A stretch of 44,220 nucleotides of DNA from an uncultured beta proteobacterium (GTDB taxonomy: Bacteria; Pseudomonadota; Gammaproteobacteria; Burkholderiales; Burkholderiaceae_C). Shown here in pieces: positions 22,086 to 30,632 of this stretch. The notes beneath the pieces were generated by a model. It searched no databases. It saw nothing but the letters and a program-made list of their open reading frames with translations, and was not told the DNA's origin. The stretch spans positions 1 through 44,220 of the forward strand of contig CAIJPE010000086.1 in the NCBI GenBank assembly GCA_903822435.1, in the 5' to 3' direction. Position numbers and translations under genes: made by a program. Numbering within the stretch: the stretch's first letter is position 1; the number at the start of each line of letters is the position of its first letter.

Positions 22086-23390
22086 ATGAGCCCGCCTTCG
22101 ACGTCCACCCTTCTGCTCGGTGCGGTGGCCGCCCTGGCACTGGCGGCCGTGGCGGTGCAGAGGCTGCGCCTGCGGGGCGCCGCCCGAGACGCCGCCCGTG
22201 CCCAACAGCTGCGCACATGGGGCGATGCCCTGCGCGACAGCGAAGACCCGCTGCAGCTGGCCGGGGCCTTGCGCCAGCAGCTGGCCGATCTGGCGGGCGC
22301 CCCCACCAGCGTGCTGCTGCTCAAGGATCGGCTGCCACCGCTGGACGATGAACCCTCGGTGCTGCTGCTCGGACCCGTCGACGACGAACAGCGCGCCGGC
22401 TTGTGGCTGGCCCTTCGCGAAGGCCATGCCTTCGGCCCCGGCACGGGCCGCCACGAACACCAGGGCGCCTGGTACTTGCCGGTACGCGGCCGGCGCGGCC
22501 TGCAGGGCAGCCTGGGGGCGGCCCTGGTGCGGGTGCAGCTGCGCACGCCGCTGCTGCGCGATGCGGAAGGCGTTCTGGCGCAGGCCCAGGCCTTGTGCGA
22601 CCTGATGGGCACGGGGCTCGAGCGGGCGCAGGCGGCCCGCTCGGCCGCCCGTTCGCGCGAGGAAGCGCAGGCCCAGCGCCTGCGCAACACGCTGCTGGCG
22701 GCCATTTCGCACGATTTCCGCACGCCGCTGGCCACCATCCTCGGGGCGGCTTCCTCGCTGCTGGAGCAGGGCGATCGCCTGGCGCCGGCCCAGCGGCGCC
22801 GCCTCGCCGAGCGCATTGCCGGCGAGGCCGACCAGCTGGGCCGCCTGACTGAAAACGCCTTGCAGCTGGCGCGCCTGGACAGCCCGGGCCTGGCGCTGCA
22901 GATGGACTGGGAATCGGCCGAGGACATCGTGGGCGCGGTGCTGCACCGCCTGCGCCAGCGGGCGCCGCAGCACAAAGTGCGGGCGAGGCTGGAGCCGGGT
23001 TTGCCGTTGCTGCGCTGCAACGCGGTGCTGCTGGTGCAGCTGCTGGACAACCTCGTCGACAACGCCCTGAAGCACGCGGGCACCGGCCCCGAAGCCCCGG
23101 CGGTGGAAATCCTGGTGCGGCGCGCCCCGCCGGGCGTGATGCTGGCTGTCCGCGACCGTGGCCCGGGTGTGCCGCCAGCCTGGCGAGAACGCATCTTCGA
23201 CGTCTTCCAGCGCGGAGAATCGGCCAGCGGCCGCGGCGCCGGCGTGGGCCTGGCGGTGTGCCGCGCAATCGCCGGCGCGCACGGCGGCGACATGGCCTTC
23301 CGGCCACGCGGCCATGGCGGCAGCAGCTTCGAATGCCGCCTGCCGGCCCCCGAGGCGCCGCCCTTGCAACCCCCCGGAGGTGCCCCATGA
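22086..23390 (+). CDS. KdpD-like sensor histidine kinase, lacking the KdpD N-terminal domains
   Basis: A 434-residue kinase. It has one clear N-terminal transmembrane helix (residues 8-25), a GAF-like middle region (~50-190) and a C-terminal kinase core. The H-box 'AISHDFRTPLATILGAASSL' with His209 matches the KdpD-type pattern, followed by 'DNLVDNALKHA', 'DRGPGVP' and 'GAGVGLAVCRAI'. Full KdpD has ~900 residues with KdpD and Usp-like cytosolic domains and four membrane helices; these are missing here. The response regulator overlaps its stop by 4 bases (ATGA) and the potassium transporter kup follows, so it probably controls potassium uptake (inference). The signal it reads must differ in part from that of classical KdpD. 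Confidence 0.87.
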   Translation: MSPPSTSTLLLGAVAALALAAVAVQRLRLRGAARDAARAQQLRTWGDALRDSEDPLQLAGALRQQLADLAGAPTSVLLLKDRLPPLDDEPSVLLLGPVDDEQRAGLWLALREGHAFGPGTGRHEHQGAWYLPVRGRRGLQGSLGAALVRVQLRTPLLRDAEGVLAQAQALCDLMGTGLERAQAARSAARSREEAQAQRLRNTLLAAISHDFRTPLATILGAASSLLEQGDRLAPAQRRRLAERIAGEADQLGRLTENALQLARLDSPGLALQMDWESAEDIVGAVLHRLRQRAPQHKVRARLEPGLPLLRCNAVLLVQLLDNLVDNALKHAGTGPEAPAVEILVRRAPPGVMLAVRDRGPGVPPAWRERIFDVFQRGESASGRGAGVGLAVCRAIAGAHGGDMAFRPRGHGGSSFECRLPAPEAPPLQPPGGAP

Positions 23391-24109
23391 ACCTGAGCGT
23401 GCTGCTGGTCGAGGACGATCGCGAGCTGCGGGCCACCCTGCGCAGCGCGCTGGAGGTCGAGGGCTACAAGGTGCTGGCTGCCGCCAGCCTGGCCGATGCG
23501 CAGGCCCTGTGGGCGCACGGGGCCTGCGGCAGCGAGGCGATCTCCCTCGTGCTGCTCGACCTGGGCCTGCCGGATGGCGAGGGACAGACCCTGCTGGCGC
23601 GCCTGCGCCGCGAGCAGGCCGTGCCGGTGATCGTCATCTCGGCCCGCGAAGGCGATGGCCAGAAAATCGGCTTGCTGGATGCCGGGGCTGACGACTACCT
23701 CGTCAAGCCGTTCAGCATCGGCGAATTGCTGGCCCGCATGCGCGTGGCCCTGCGCCGTCGCGGCACGGCGCTGCAGCCGGCCATCACGCTGTACGACAGC
23801 CAGGGCTTGCGGGTGGATCTGGCGGCGCACCGGGTGAGCCTGGCCGGCCAGCCCGTGCACCTCACGCCCACCGAGTTCGAACTCCTCGCGCGGCTGGTGC
23901 GCAGCGCAGGCCAGGTGGTGACGCACCGGCAGTTGCTGGCCGAGGTGTGGGGCCCGGAATTCACCGAGCACACCCACTACCTGCGGCTGTACATGGGCCA
24001 GTTGCGGGCCAAGCTCGAAGCCGATCCCGCCGACCCCCGCCGTTTGCTGACCGAGCCGGGGGTCGGCTACCGGCTGGCCGAACCGCAGGACGACCTGCCG
24101 GTCCGTTGA
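23387..24109 (+). CDS. KdpE-like OmpR-family response regulator
   Basis: A 240-residue two-component regulator. The receiver domain has the acidic pair in '[10 protein letters not shown]', phosphoacceptor Asp58 ('[12 protein letters not shown]') and Lys in 'DDYLVKPFS'. The OmpR-type winged helix includes '[13 protein letters not shown]', '[13 protein letters not shown]' and '[17 protein letters not shown]'; the last pattern is typical of KdpE. Its ATG overlaps the kinase stop (ATGA), and GGAGG lies 6 bases upstream. Upstream in-frame codons exist but lie inside the kinase gene. The next gene, 110 bases downstream, is kup, its probable target. Confidence 0.92.
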   Translation: MNLSVLLVEDDRELRATLRSALEVEGYKVLAAASLADAQALWAHGACGSEAISLVLLDLGLPDGEGQTLLARLRREQAVPVIVISAREGDGQKIGLLDAGADDYLVKPFSIGELLARMRVALRRRGTALQPAITLYDSQGLRVDLAAHRVSLAGQPVHLTPTEFELLARLVRSAGQVVTHRQLLAEVWGPEFTEHTHYLRLYMGQLRAKLEADPADPRRLLTEPGVGYRLAEPQDDLPVR

Positions 24110-24219
24110 GGCGCCAGCCATCCGGCCTGCCTTCCTTATGCGATCCTGATGCCACCCCCGGCAGGCTGCAGCGCCCGGGCATTGACTCCCGTCCCTCGGA
24201 TTTCGCGCAAGATCCACAC

Positions 24220-26142
24220 ATGCTCAGCCCCTCAGTGCCCACAGATGCTCCAGCCGGCAGCCCTCCGGCCGTCGCCCACCCATCCCGCCACGGCCTGGCC
24301 GCGCTCACCTTGGCGGCCATCGGCGTCGTCTATGGCGACATCGGCACCAGCCCGCTGTACACGGTCAAGGAGATCTTCCTGCCCGCCACGGGCGTGGCGT
24401 TGAACGCCACCAACCTCATCGGGGCGGTATCGGTGATCTTCTGGGCCTTGATGCTCGTGGTCACGCTGAAGTACGTGGTGCTGATCCTGCGGGCCGACAA
24501 CCACGGCGAAGGCGGCGGCCTGGCGCTGACGGCCCTGGCCGCCAGCGCGGTGAAGGACCGGCCGAAGCTGCGCAAGGGCTTGCTCTTGCTGGGGGTGTTC
24601 GGGGCCACGCTTTTCTACGGCGACAGCGTCATCACCCCGGCCATCTCGGTGCTGGGCGCGATGGAGGGCCTGGAGATCGTCACACCCGTGCTCAAGCCCT
24701 ACGTGGTGCCCATCTCGGTGCTGATCCTGATCGGGCTGTTCATGGTGCAGCGGCTGGGCACGGGATTCGTGGGCCGCTTCTTCGGCCCGGTCATCGTGAT
24801 CTGGTTCGTCACCCTGGCCGTCGTCGGCGTGGTGCACATCGCCCGACAGCCTGCCATCCTGAATGCCCTCAACCCGGTGCACGCCTGGGAATTCCTGTCG
24901 CAGCGCGGCTGGAAGATCTTCGCCGCACTGGGCGCCATCGTGCTGGCGCTGACCGGGGCCGAGGCGCTGTATGCCGACATGGGCCACTTTGGCCGCAAGC
25001 CCATCCAGATCGCCTGGGCGGGCCTGGTGCTGCCGGCGCTGGCGCTGAACTACATGGGCCAGGGTGCGCTGCTCATGCGCGAGCCGGCGGCCATCGAGAA
25101 CCCTTTCTACCGCCTGTTTCCCGAAGTCGCGCTGGTGCCGGCCCTGATCCTGGCCACCCTGGCGGCGATCATCGCCTCTCAGGCCGTCATCTCTGGCGCC
25201 TATTCCATGACCAAGCAGGCCGTGCAGCTCGGCTTCCTGCCGCGCATGGACGTGCGCTATACCTCGGCGCGCGAGGCCGGGCAGATCTACGTGCCGGCCG
25301 TGAACTGGGCGCTGCTGCTGGGCGTGGTGACGGCGGTGCTGGGCTTCGGCAGCAGCACGGCGCTGGCCGGCGCCTACGGCATTGCAGTGACGCTGACCAT
25401 GATGATCACCACGGTGCTGACCTGGTTCGTCATCCGCAGCTGGAAGGTCAACACCCCGCTGGCGGTGGCAGCGACCTGCATGTTCCTGATGCTCGATGCG
25501 CTGCTGGTGGCCGGCTGCGCCGTCAAGTTCTTCGATGGCGGCTGGTTCCCGCTGGCCCTGGGCCTGCTGATCTTCGGCGTGATGAGCACCTGGTCGCGCG
25601 GCCGTGAGTTGCTGATGGACAGCATCCGCAGCGACGGCCTGGAGTTGCAGCCCTTCATCGACGCGCTCGACCCCGACAGCATCCACCGGGTGGAGCGCAC
25701 GGCCGTCTATGCGGTGGCCAACCCCGAGACCGTGCCGCAGGCGCTGCTGCACAACCTCAAGCACAACCAGGTGCTGCACGACCGCAACATCGTCCTCACG
25801 GTGCAATTCGCCGACCGCCCGTGGGTGCCCATGGACGAGCGCGTGCAGGTGGTGCCGCTGGGCCATTCCTTCTGGCGCGTGACGCTGACCTTCGGCTTCA
25901 TGAACACGCCGGACGTGCCCAAGACGCTGGTGATGGCGGAGAAGCAAGGCTTGCGGATTCCGGTGTTCGAAACGACCTACTTCCTCAGCCGCGAGACGGT
26001 GGTGCCCACGCCCGGTGGCGGCATGATGCATTGGCGCGAGCGGCTGTTCGCGGCGATGAGCCGCAATGCCGGGGGCATCGTGGAGTTCTTCAGGCTGCCG
26101 GACAACGCGGTGGTGGAGCTCGGGACGCGGGTACAGATCTAG
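24220..26142 (+). CDS. kup: Low-affinity potassium uptake protein Kup
   Basis: A 640-residue inner-membrane K+/H+ symporter (KUP/HAK/KT family; E. coli Kup has 622 residues). Conserved motifs are '[11 protein letters not shown]' in the first helix, '[20 protein letters not shown]', '[13 protein letters not shown]' and 'GQGALL'. About twelve hydrophobic helices occupy residues ~20-460, followed by the usual hydrophilic C-terminal cytoplasmic domain. The start at 24220 gives a short cytoplasmic N-terminus. A TTGACT sequence at 24182-24187 is -35-like but lacks a good -10 partner. It follows a KdpD/KdpE-like pair in the same direction and ends one base before the convergent DUF427 gene. Confidence 0.96.
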   Translation: MLSPSVPTDAPAGSPPAVAHPSRHGLAALTLAAIGVVYGDIGTSPLYTVKEIFLPATGVALNATNLIGAVSVIFWALMLVVTLKYVVLILRADNHGEGGGLALTALAASAVKDRPKLRKGLLLLGVFGATLFYGDSVITPAISVLGAMEGLEIVTPVLKPYVVPISVLILIGLFMVQRLGTGFVGRFFGPVIVIWFVTLAVVGVVHIARQPAILNALNPVHAWEFLSQRGWKIFAALGAIVLALTGAEALYADMGHFGRKPIQIAWAGLVLPALALNYMGQGALLMREPAAIENPFYRLFPEVALVPALILATLAAIIASQAVISGAYSMTKQAVQLGFLPRMDVRYTSAREAGQIYVPAVNWALLLGVVTAVLGFGSSTALAGAYGIAVTLTMMITTVLTWFVIRSWKVNTPLAVAATCMFLMLDALLVAGCAVKFFDGGWFPLALGLLIFGVMSTWSRGRELLMDSIRSDGLELQPFIDALDPDSIHRVERTAVYAVANPETVPQALLHNLKHNQVLHDRNIVLTVQFADRPWVPMDERVQVVPLGHSFWRVTLTFGFMNTPDVPKTLVMAEKQGLRIPVFETTYFLSRETVVPTPGGGMMHWRERLFAAMSRNAGGIVEFFRLPDNAVVELGTRVQI

Positions 26143-26143
26143 G

Positions 26144-26698
26144 TCACCACCCCGCGCTGCCCGCATCCCCCTTGAACGGCCCCACCAGCTCAGGCGTGAT
26201 CCAGCCGCCGTAGAAACCGCCAGGCTGCGGCTGGACGCGCAAGCCGTCCACCGTGCAATGCAGCGGCGCGGCGTAGAAGGCCACGCAATCGGCCACCGCT
26301 TCGGAACCCGGCAGCGGGTTGGGGTACGACCAGGCCACGCCGTCCAGGTGCTCGGTGCCATCCACCAGGCGCCAGTAGCGGGCAGGGCCCTTCCATTCGC
26401 AGTACGACGATCCGGGGGCCGGCAGCAGCCAGCGCCGGTCCACATCGGCCCACGGCAGGTACCAGGTGGGCGGGTGCGCGGTCTCCAGCGCCAGCACCGC
26501 GCCGCGGGTGCGCACCACGTCGCGGCCGCCCCAGTGCACCACCACCTCGCGCGCGTCGTGCACCAGGCGCGGCGGCCGCGGGAAGTCCCACACCGAGACC
26601 TGGCCCGGGCCGGGCACCACCGCGAAGGGCGGCCGGGCCTGCCCGCGCCAGCGCCATTGGTCCCGGGCCTCCTGCGCCCAGGCCGGGATCTCGCTCAT
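26144..26698 (-). CDS. DUF427 domain protein
   Basis: A 184-residue protein. Its centre has the DUF427 pattern: 'VWDFPRPPRLV', a 'TAHPPTWYLPWADV' stretch, 'SSYCEWKGPARYW' and 'VAWSYPNPL'. This small beta-barrel-like family has no established biochemical role. Its ATG overlaps the stop of the acetoacetyl-CoA synthetase gene (ATGA), so the two are coupled. No signal peptide or membrane segment is present. The reading frame stays open far upstream inside the synthetase gene, but that is a shadow. Identity of the family is fairly sure; function is not. Confidence 0.8.
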   Translation of the reverse strand: MSEIPAWAQEARDQWRWRGQARPPFAVVPGPGQVSVWDFPRPPRLVHDAREVVVHWGGRDVVRTRGAVLALETAHPPTWYLPWADVDRRWLLPAPGSSYCEWKGPARYWRLVDGTEHLDGVAWSYPNPLPGSEAVADCVAFYAAPLHCTVDGLRVQPQPGGFYGGWITPELVGPFKGDAGSAGW

Positions 26699-28713
26699 GG
26701 GGCGCGCCTTCGGGCGAACTCGATGAACCAGTCGATCGCCTCGGCATTCGCCATGGCGTCCCGGTTGAGCACCTTCTCGGGCGCCGCGCCCATCATCAGC
26801 TTCTTCACGGGCAGTTCCATCTTCTTGCCCGACAGGGTCCGGGGAATGGCCGCCACCTGGTAGATGTCGTTGGGCACGTGGCGCGCGCTCAGGCCCTGGC
26901 GGATGGCCTGGCGCAGGCGCTGCAACAGCGGCTCGTCCAGCGCCAGGCCTTCGCGCAGCACCACGAACAGTGGCATCCAGCTTTCGCGGCCCAGGTATTC
27001 CAGGTCCACCACCAGGCTGTCGAGGACCTCGGGCTGAACTTCTACCGCTCGGTAGAGCTCGGCCGTGCCCATGCGGATGCCGTGGCGGTTGATGGTGGCG
27101 TCGCTGCGGCCGTAGATGATGGCGCCGCTGGAGCCCGACTCGGGATGCGGCACGATGCGGATCCAGTCGCCGTGGCGCCAGATGCCGGGGTACATGTCGA
27201 AGTAGCTGTCGATGTAGCGGCGGTTGCCGGGGTCGTTCCAGAAGTACAGCGGCATCGAGGGCATCGGCTGCGTGCACACCAGTTCGCCCACCTCGTTCAT
27301 GAGCGGCTGGCCGTCCTCGCTGAAGGCCTGCACGGCCGCGCCCAGGCAGCGGCACTGCATCTCGCCCCGGGTCACGGGCAGCGTGCGGTTGCCGGCCACG
27401 AAGGCGCCGGCGAAGTCGGTGCCGCCGCTGATCGGGTTGAGCCAGATGTCCTGCCCGTCGACCTTGGGGCAGTGGTCCCAGATCCACTGGTAGCACTCGT
27501 CCGACAGCGGCGAGCCGGTGGCGCCGATGGCCCGCAGGCGGCCCAGGTCGGCCTGCTGCATGGGCTGCACGCCGGCCTTCAGGCAGCTGGCATAGAAGGC
27601 CGCGCCGGCGCCGAACCAGGTGACGCCCGCGGCGCCGGCAAAGCGCCACAGCACGCCCCAGTCGGCCGGCTGGCCGGTGGATGCCACGGGCCCGCCGGGG
27701 TTGCCGTCGAACAGACAGATGGTGGCGCCGCCCAGCAGCGCGCTGACCTGCGCGTTCCACATGATCCAGCCCGTGCTGCTGAACCAGTGGAAGCGCTCGC
27801 CGGTCTGGACCGCCGGCGCGATGTCGTTGTGCAGCGTGCCCTTGAGCAGTTCCAGCATGATGCCGCCGTGGCCGTGCACGATGGGCTTGGGCAAGCCGGT
27901 GGTGCCGCTGGAATAGACGATCCACAGCGGGTGGTCGAAGGGCACCCAGGCCGGCGCCCAGGGGCCGGGGTCGCCTGCCACCCAATCCGCGAAGGCGTGG
28001 GCCTGGCGCCCCGGCGCGGCCCATTCGCGGGTGGACGCCACGGGGTCGACATCGGCCAGGAAGACCACCTGCTGCACCGAAGGCAGCCCGGCCAGCACCT
28101 CGCGCAGCACGGGACGGCGGTCGTGCGCTACGCCGCCCCACACCTGGCCGTCCACGGCCACCAGCACCTTGGGTTCGATCTGGCGGAATCGGTCGAGCAC
28201 CGCCACCGGGCCCATGTCGGGCGAACACACGCTCCACACGGCGCCCACGCTGGCCACGGCCAGGAAGGCCACGATGGTGTGCGGCGTGTTGGGCAGGTAG
28301 GCGCAGACGCGGTCGCCCGGCACCACGCCGCAGGCCTGCAGGCGGGCCGCGAAGGCGCCCACCTGGCGGCACAACTCGGGCCAGCTCGTCTCCACGGGCG
28401 CCGCCATGCGTTCGTTCTGGAACACGATGGCCGGGTGGCCCGCGGCATGCGCGGCCGCGGCGTGGCGAAGGGCCTGCGCGGCATAGTTCACCTGCGCACC
28501 AGGGAACCACACCGCGCCCGGCATCACGGCCGACTCCAGCACGGTGCGGTACAGGGTGGGCGACTGCACGTCGAAGTAGTCCCAGATCGACGACCAGAAG
28601 CCGTGCAGGTCGGTGGTGGACCAGTTCCACAGCGCTTCGTAGGTGTCGAAGGACAGGCTGCGGTGCTCGCGCAGCCAGGCCTGGTACAGGGTCATGCGGG
28701 GGGTGGCGCTCAT
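26695..28713 (-). CDS. aacS: Acetoacetyl-CoA synthetase
   Basis: A 672-residue cytosolic ligase of the acyl-adenylate-forming (ANL) superfamily that activates acetoacetate to acetoacetyl-CoA using ATP, linking ketone bodies or polyhydroxybutyrate breakdown to central metabolism. The AMP-binding P-loop 'YSSGTTGLPKPI' and the C-terminal 'SGKKMELPVKK' with the adenylating Lys are present. The N-terminal 'FWSSIWDYF' segment and the overall length match AacS and acetyl-CoA-synthetase-type enzymes. An ATG at 28695 is an alternative start; neither has a strong ribosome site. It lies 61 bases after the third substrate-binding protein gene and overlaps the DUF427 gene, so it may be read from the same long transcript. 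Confidence 0.93.
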   Translation of the reverse strand: MSATPRMTLYQAWLREHRSLSFDTYEALWNWSTTDLHGFWSSIWDYFDVQSPTLYRTVLESAVMPGAVWFPGAQVNYAAQALRHAAAAHAAGHPAIVFQNERMAAPVETSWPELCRQVGAFAARLQACGVVPGDRVCAYLPNTPHTIVAFLAVASVGAVWSVCSPDMGPVAVLDRFRQIEPKVLVAVDGQVWGGVAHDRRPVLREVLAGLPSVQQVVFLADVDPVASTREWAAPGRQAHAFADWVAGDPGPWAPAWVPFDHPLWIVYSSGTTGLPKPIVHGHGGIMLELLKGTLHNDIAPAVQTGERFHWFSSTGWIMWNAQVSALLGGATICLFDGNPGGPVASTGQPADWGVLWRFAGAAGVTWFGAGAAFYASCLKAGVQPMQQADLGRLRAIGATGSPLSDECYQWIWDHCPKVDGQDIWLNPISGGTDFAGAFVAGNRTLPVTRGEMQCRCLGAAVQAFSEDGQPLMNEVGELVCTQPMPSMPLYFWNDPGNRRYIDSYFDMYPGIWRHGDWIRIVPHPESGSSGAIIYGRSDATINRHGIRMGTAELYRAVEVQPEVLDSLVVDLEYLGRESWMPLFVVLREGLALDEPLLQRLRQAIRQGLSARHVPNDIYQVAAIPRTLSGKKMELPVKKLMMGAAPEKVLNRDAMANAEAIDWFIEFARRRAP

Positions 28714-28774
28714 GTCGGTGATGATGCCGCAGCCGCGGGGTCCGCCGTCATGGGGTCTTGCTTCAGGCGGGGTT

Positions 28775-30589
28775 TCAGGCCGTGGGTGGGGCCACGTCCA
28801 CGAAGCGCCAGGTGTCGCGCATGAACGGGTGGCGCCAATAGCCGTGGGTCCAGGGTTGCACCAGCAGGGGCAGCACGCTGTGCTGGTGCACCTTGTAGGG
28901 CATGTAGGCCACCAGCAGGTTCTTCGCCTGGCGCATCAGCCCGTCGCGCTCGGGCCCGTCGGGCAGGGCGCGCTGCTGCTCGAAGAGGCGGTCGAAGCTC
29001 GGCAGCGAGAAGCGCGGGTCGTTCGATTCCCCGGCATTCGGGCCGTAGGCGATGCCCAGGAAGAATCCGCCGTCCGGCGAGGTGGCGCCCCACGAATAGC
29101 CCCACATCATCAGCGTGCCGGCCCGGCTCTTCTTCAGCAGCTCGGGCCAGGTGGCGATGTCGAACACCATCTTCAGGCCCACGGCGTCCATGGCGCGCTT
29201 CCACAGCTCGTTGGCGCGCCGCTCGAGCTGGCCGGAGGTGCTGGCCATGCTCAGCACCAGCGGCTGCCCGTCGGGCTGCTCGCGCCAGCCGTCGCCATCG
29301 CGGTCGATGTAGCCGTGCAGGTCGAGCAGGGCCTTGGCGCGAGCCGGGCTGTAGGTGCTCATTTCGCTGCGGTAGTCGGCCTCGAAGCCCGAGGTGAAGG
29401 GCGGCACCGTCGACTGCGCCCGCACCCCGAAACCGCCCTGCACGTGGCGCATGTAGGCGTCGCCGTCGAAGGCCAGCGCGATGGCCCGGCGCAGGGCCAC
29501 CTTCTCGGGCGTGTAGCCGCCCACCAGCGGGTGCTCCATGAAGAAGAAATTCATGATCATGTCGGGCAGCGCGTGGGTCTGCAGCTCCACGCCGCGGCGC
29601 GCCAGGTAGGGCGCCAGCTGGCCGCCCGGCGCAGCCAGCGGCCGATAGTCGCCAGGCACCTGCAGCCAGTGGTAGGTACCGTCCAGGAACGACAGCCAGC
29701 GCGGCTGCGCTTCTTCCACCACGTCCACCACGACGCGGTCCACCCGCGGCAGCGTCTGGCCCCTCAGGCCTTCGGCGATGCGCCGTGCCCAGGGCTCATC
29801 GGCCGGCTGCCCCTCGTACATCGCGCGGCGGTAGGTGGGCGAACGTTCGAGCTCGATGCGCGAGCCACGGCGCCAGCTTTTCAGGCGGAAAGGACCCGTG
29901 CCCACGGGGTGCGCACCGATGTCCTCGCCGTAGGACTCCACCACTTCGCGGGCCACCGCGCCCAGGATGGCATGGTCGGCAAAGCGGTGGATGAAGCGCG
30001 GATCGGGCAGGCCCAGCCGCACGCGGAAGGTGTAGCGGTCCAGGGTTCGAGCGCCCTCGACCTCGGTGTCGTAGTCGAAGGGCTTGCGGTTCTTCAGCGC
30101 GCGTTCGCGCAGTTCGGACAGGCCGGGCAGCTTCAGCGACTCGAAGAGGTACAGGTCGCTGGAGTTGTAGCGGGGGTCGTAGAAGCGCTTGAGGGCATAG
30201 ACGTAGTCCTGCGCCACGAGCTCGCGGGGCTGGCCCTTGAAGGCGGGGTCGTCCGCGAAGAGGATGCCCGGCTTGATGCGCAGCGTGAAGCTGCGGCCAT
30301 CGGCCGAGACGTCGGGCAAGGCCGTGGCCGTGACGGGCACGAGCGCCACCGGACGGGCCAGGTAGTCGTAGCCCAGCGGCGCTTCCAGGATCTGCGCCAG
30401 GATGGTGGCGGTGTTGCCGTCGCTGTTGGTCTGCGGCGGGTCGAAGGTGGTCTCGGGCGTGGCGAACGCCAGGTGCAGGGTCTTGGCGCCGCGCGTGCCT
30501 GTCGCAGGGGCAGACGCCGATGCGGTGGCCCAGGCACCCGCGCCCGCAGCCAGCCCCGGCAAGGCCTGGATCAGTGGCCGGCGGCGCAT
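28775..30589 (-). CDS. Peptide-type ABC transporter substrate-binding protein, tandem copy 3
   Basis: A 604-residue exported protein of the SBP_bac_5 (OppA-like) family. It starts with a Tat/Sec-like signal ('MRRRPLIQALPGL' then Ala-rich). It shares with its two neighbours the segments 'FDP', 'GI.FADDPAFKG', 'DYV', 'VGTGPFRL', 'EAQPRWLSFL' and a calcium-loop-like 'DRDGDGWREQPDG'. It is the last of three tandem paralogues and starts 43 bases after copy 2, with GAGGG 8 bases before the ATG. The likely partner is the divergent permease/ATPase set at 34547-38255. The ligand is unknown; the family binds peptides, but other solutes are possible. Confidence 0.88.
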   Translation of the reverse strand: MRRRPLIQALPGLAAGAGAWATASASAPATGTRGAKTLHLAFATPETTFDPPQTNSDGNTATILAQILEAPLGYDYLARPVALVPVTATALPDVSADGRSFTLRIKPGILFADDPAFKGQPRELVAQDYVYALKRFYDPRYNSSDLYLFESLKLPGLSELRERALKNRKPFDYDTEVEGARTLDRYTFRVRLGLPDPRFIHRFADHAILGAVAREVVESYGEDIGAHPVGTGPFRLKSWRRGSRIELERSPTYRRAMYEGQPADEPWARRIAEGLRGQTLPRVDRVVVDVVEEAQPRWLSFLDGTYHWLQVPGDYRPLAAPGGQLAPYLARRGVELQTHALPDMIMNFFFMEHPLVGGYTPEKVALRRAIALAFDGDAYMRHVQGGFGVRAQSTVPPFTSGFEADYRSEMSTYSPARAKALLDLHGYIDRDGDGWREQPDGQPLVLSMASTSGQLERRANELWKRAMDAVGLKMVFDIATWPELLKKSRAGTLMMWGYSWGATSPDGGFFLGIAYGPNAGESNDPRFSLPSFDRLFEQQRALPDGPERDGLMRQAKNLLVAYMPYKVHQHSVLPLLVQPWTHGYWRHPFMRDTWRFVDVAPPTA

Positions 30590-30632
30590 CGTGCTGCCCT
30601 CATGCGGTGCTCATTCGGCCCTCGTGCGGCCA

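Noticed and set aside
26144..28630. An 828-codon frame that would fuse DUF427 to a long N-terminus
   Set aside because: The extra part is antisense-free shadow of acetoacetyl-CoA synthetase in another frame; the true start overlaps that gene's stop.
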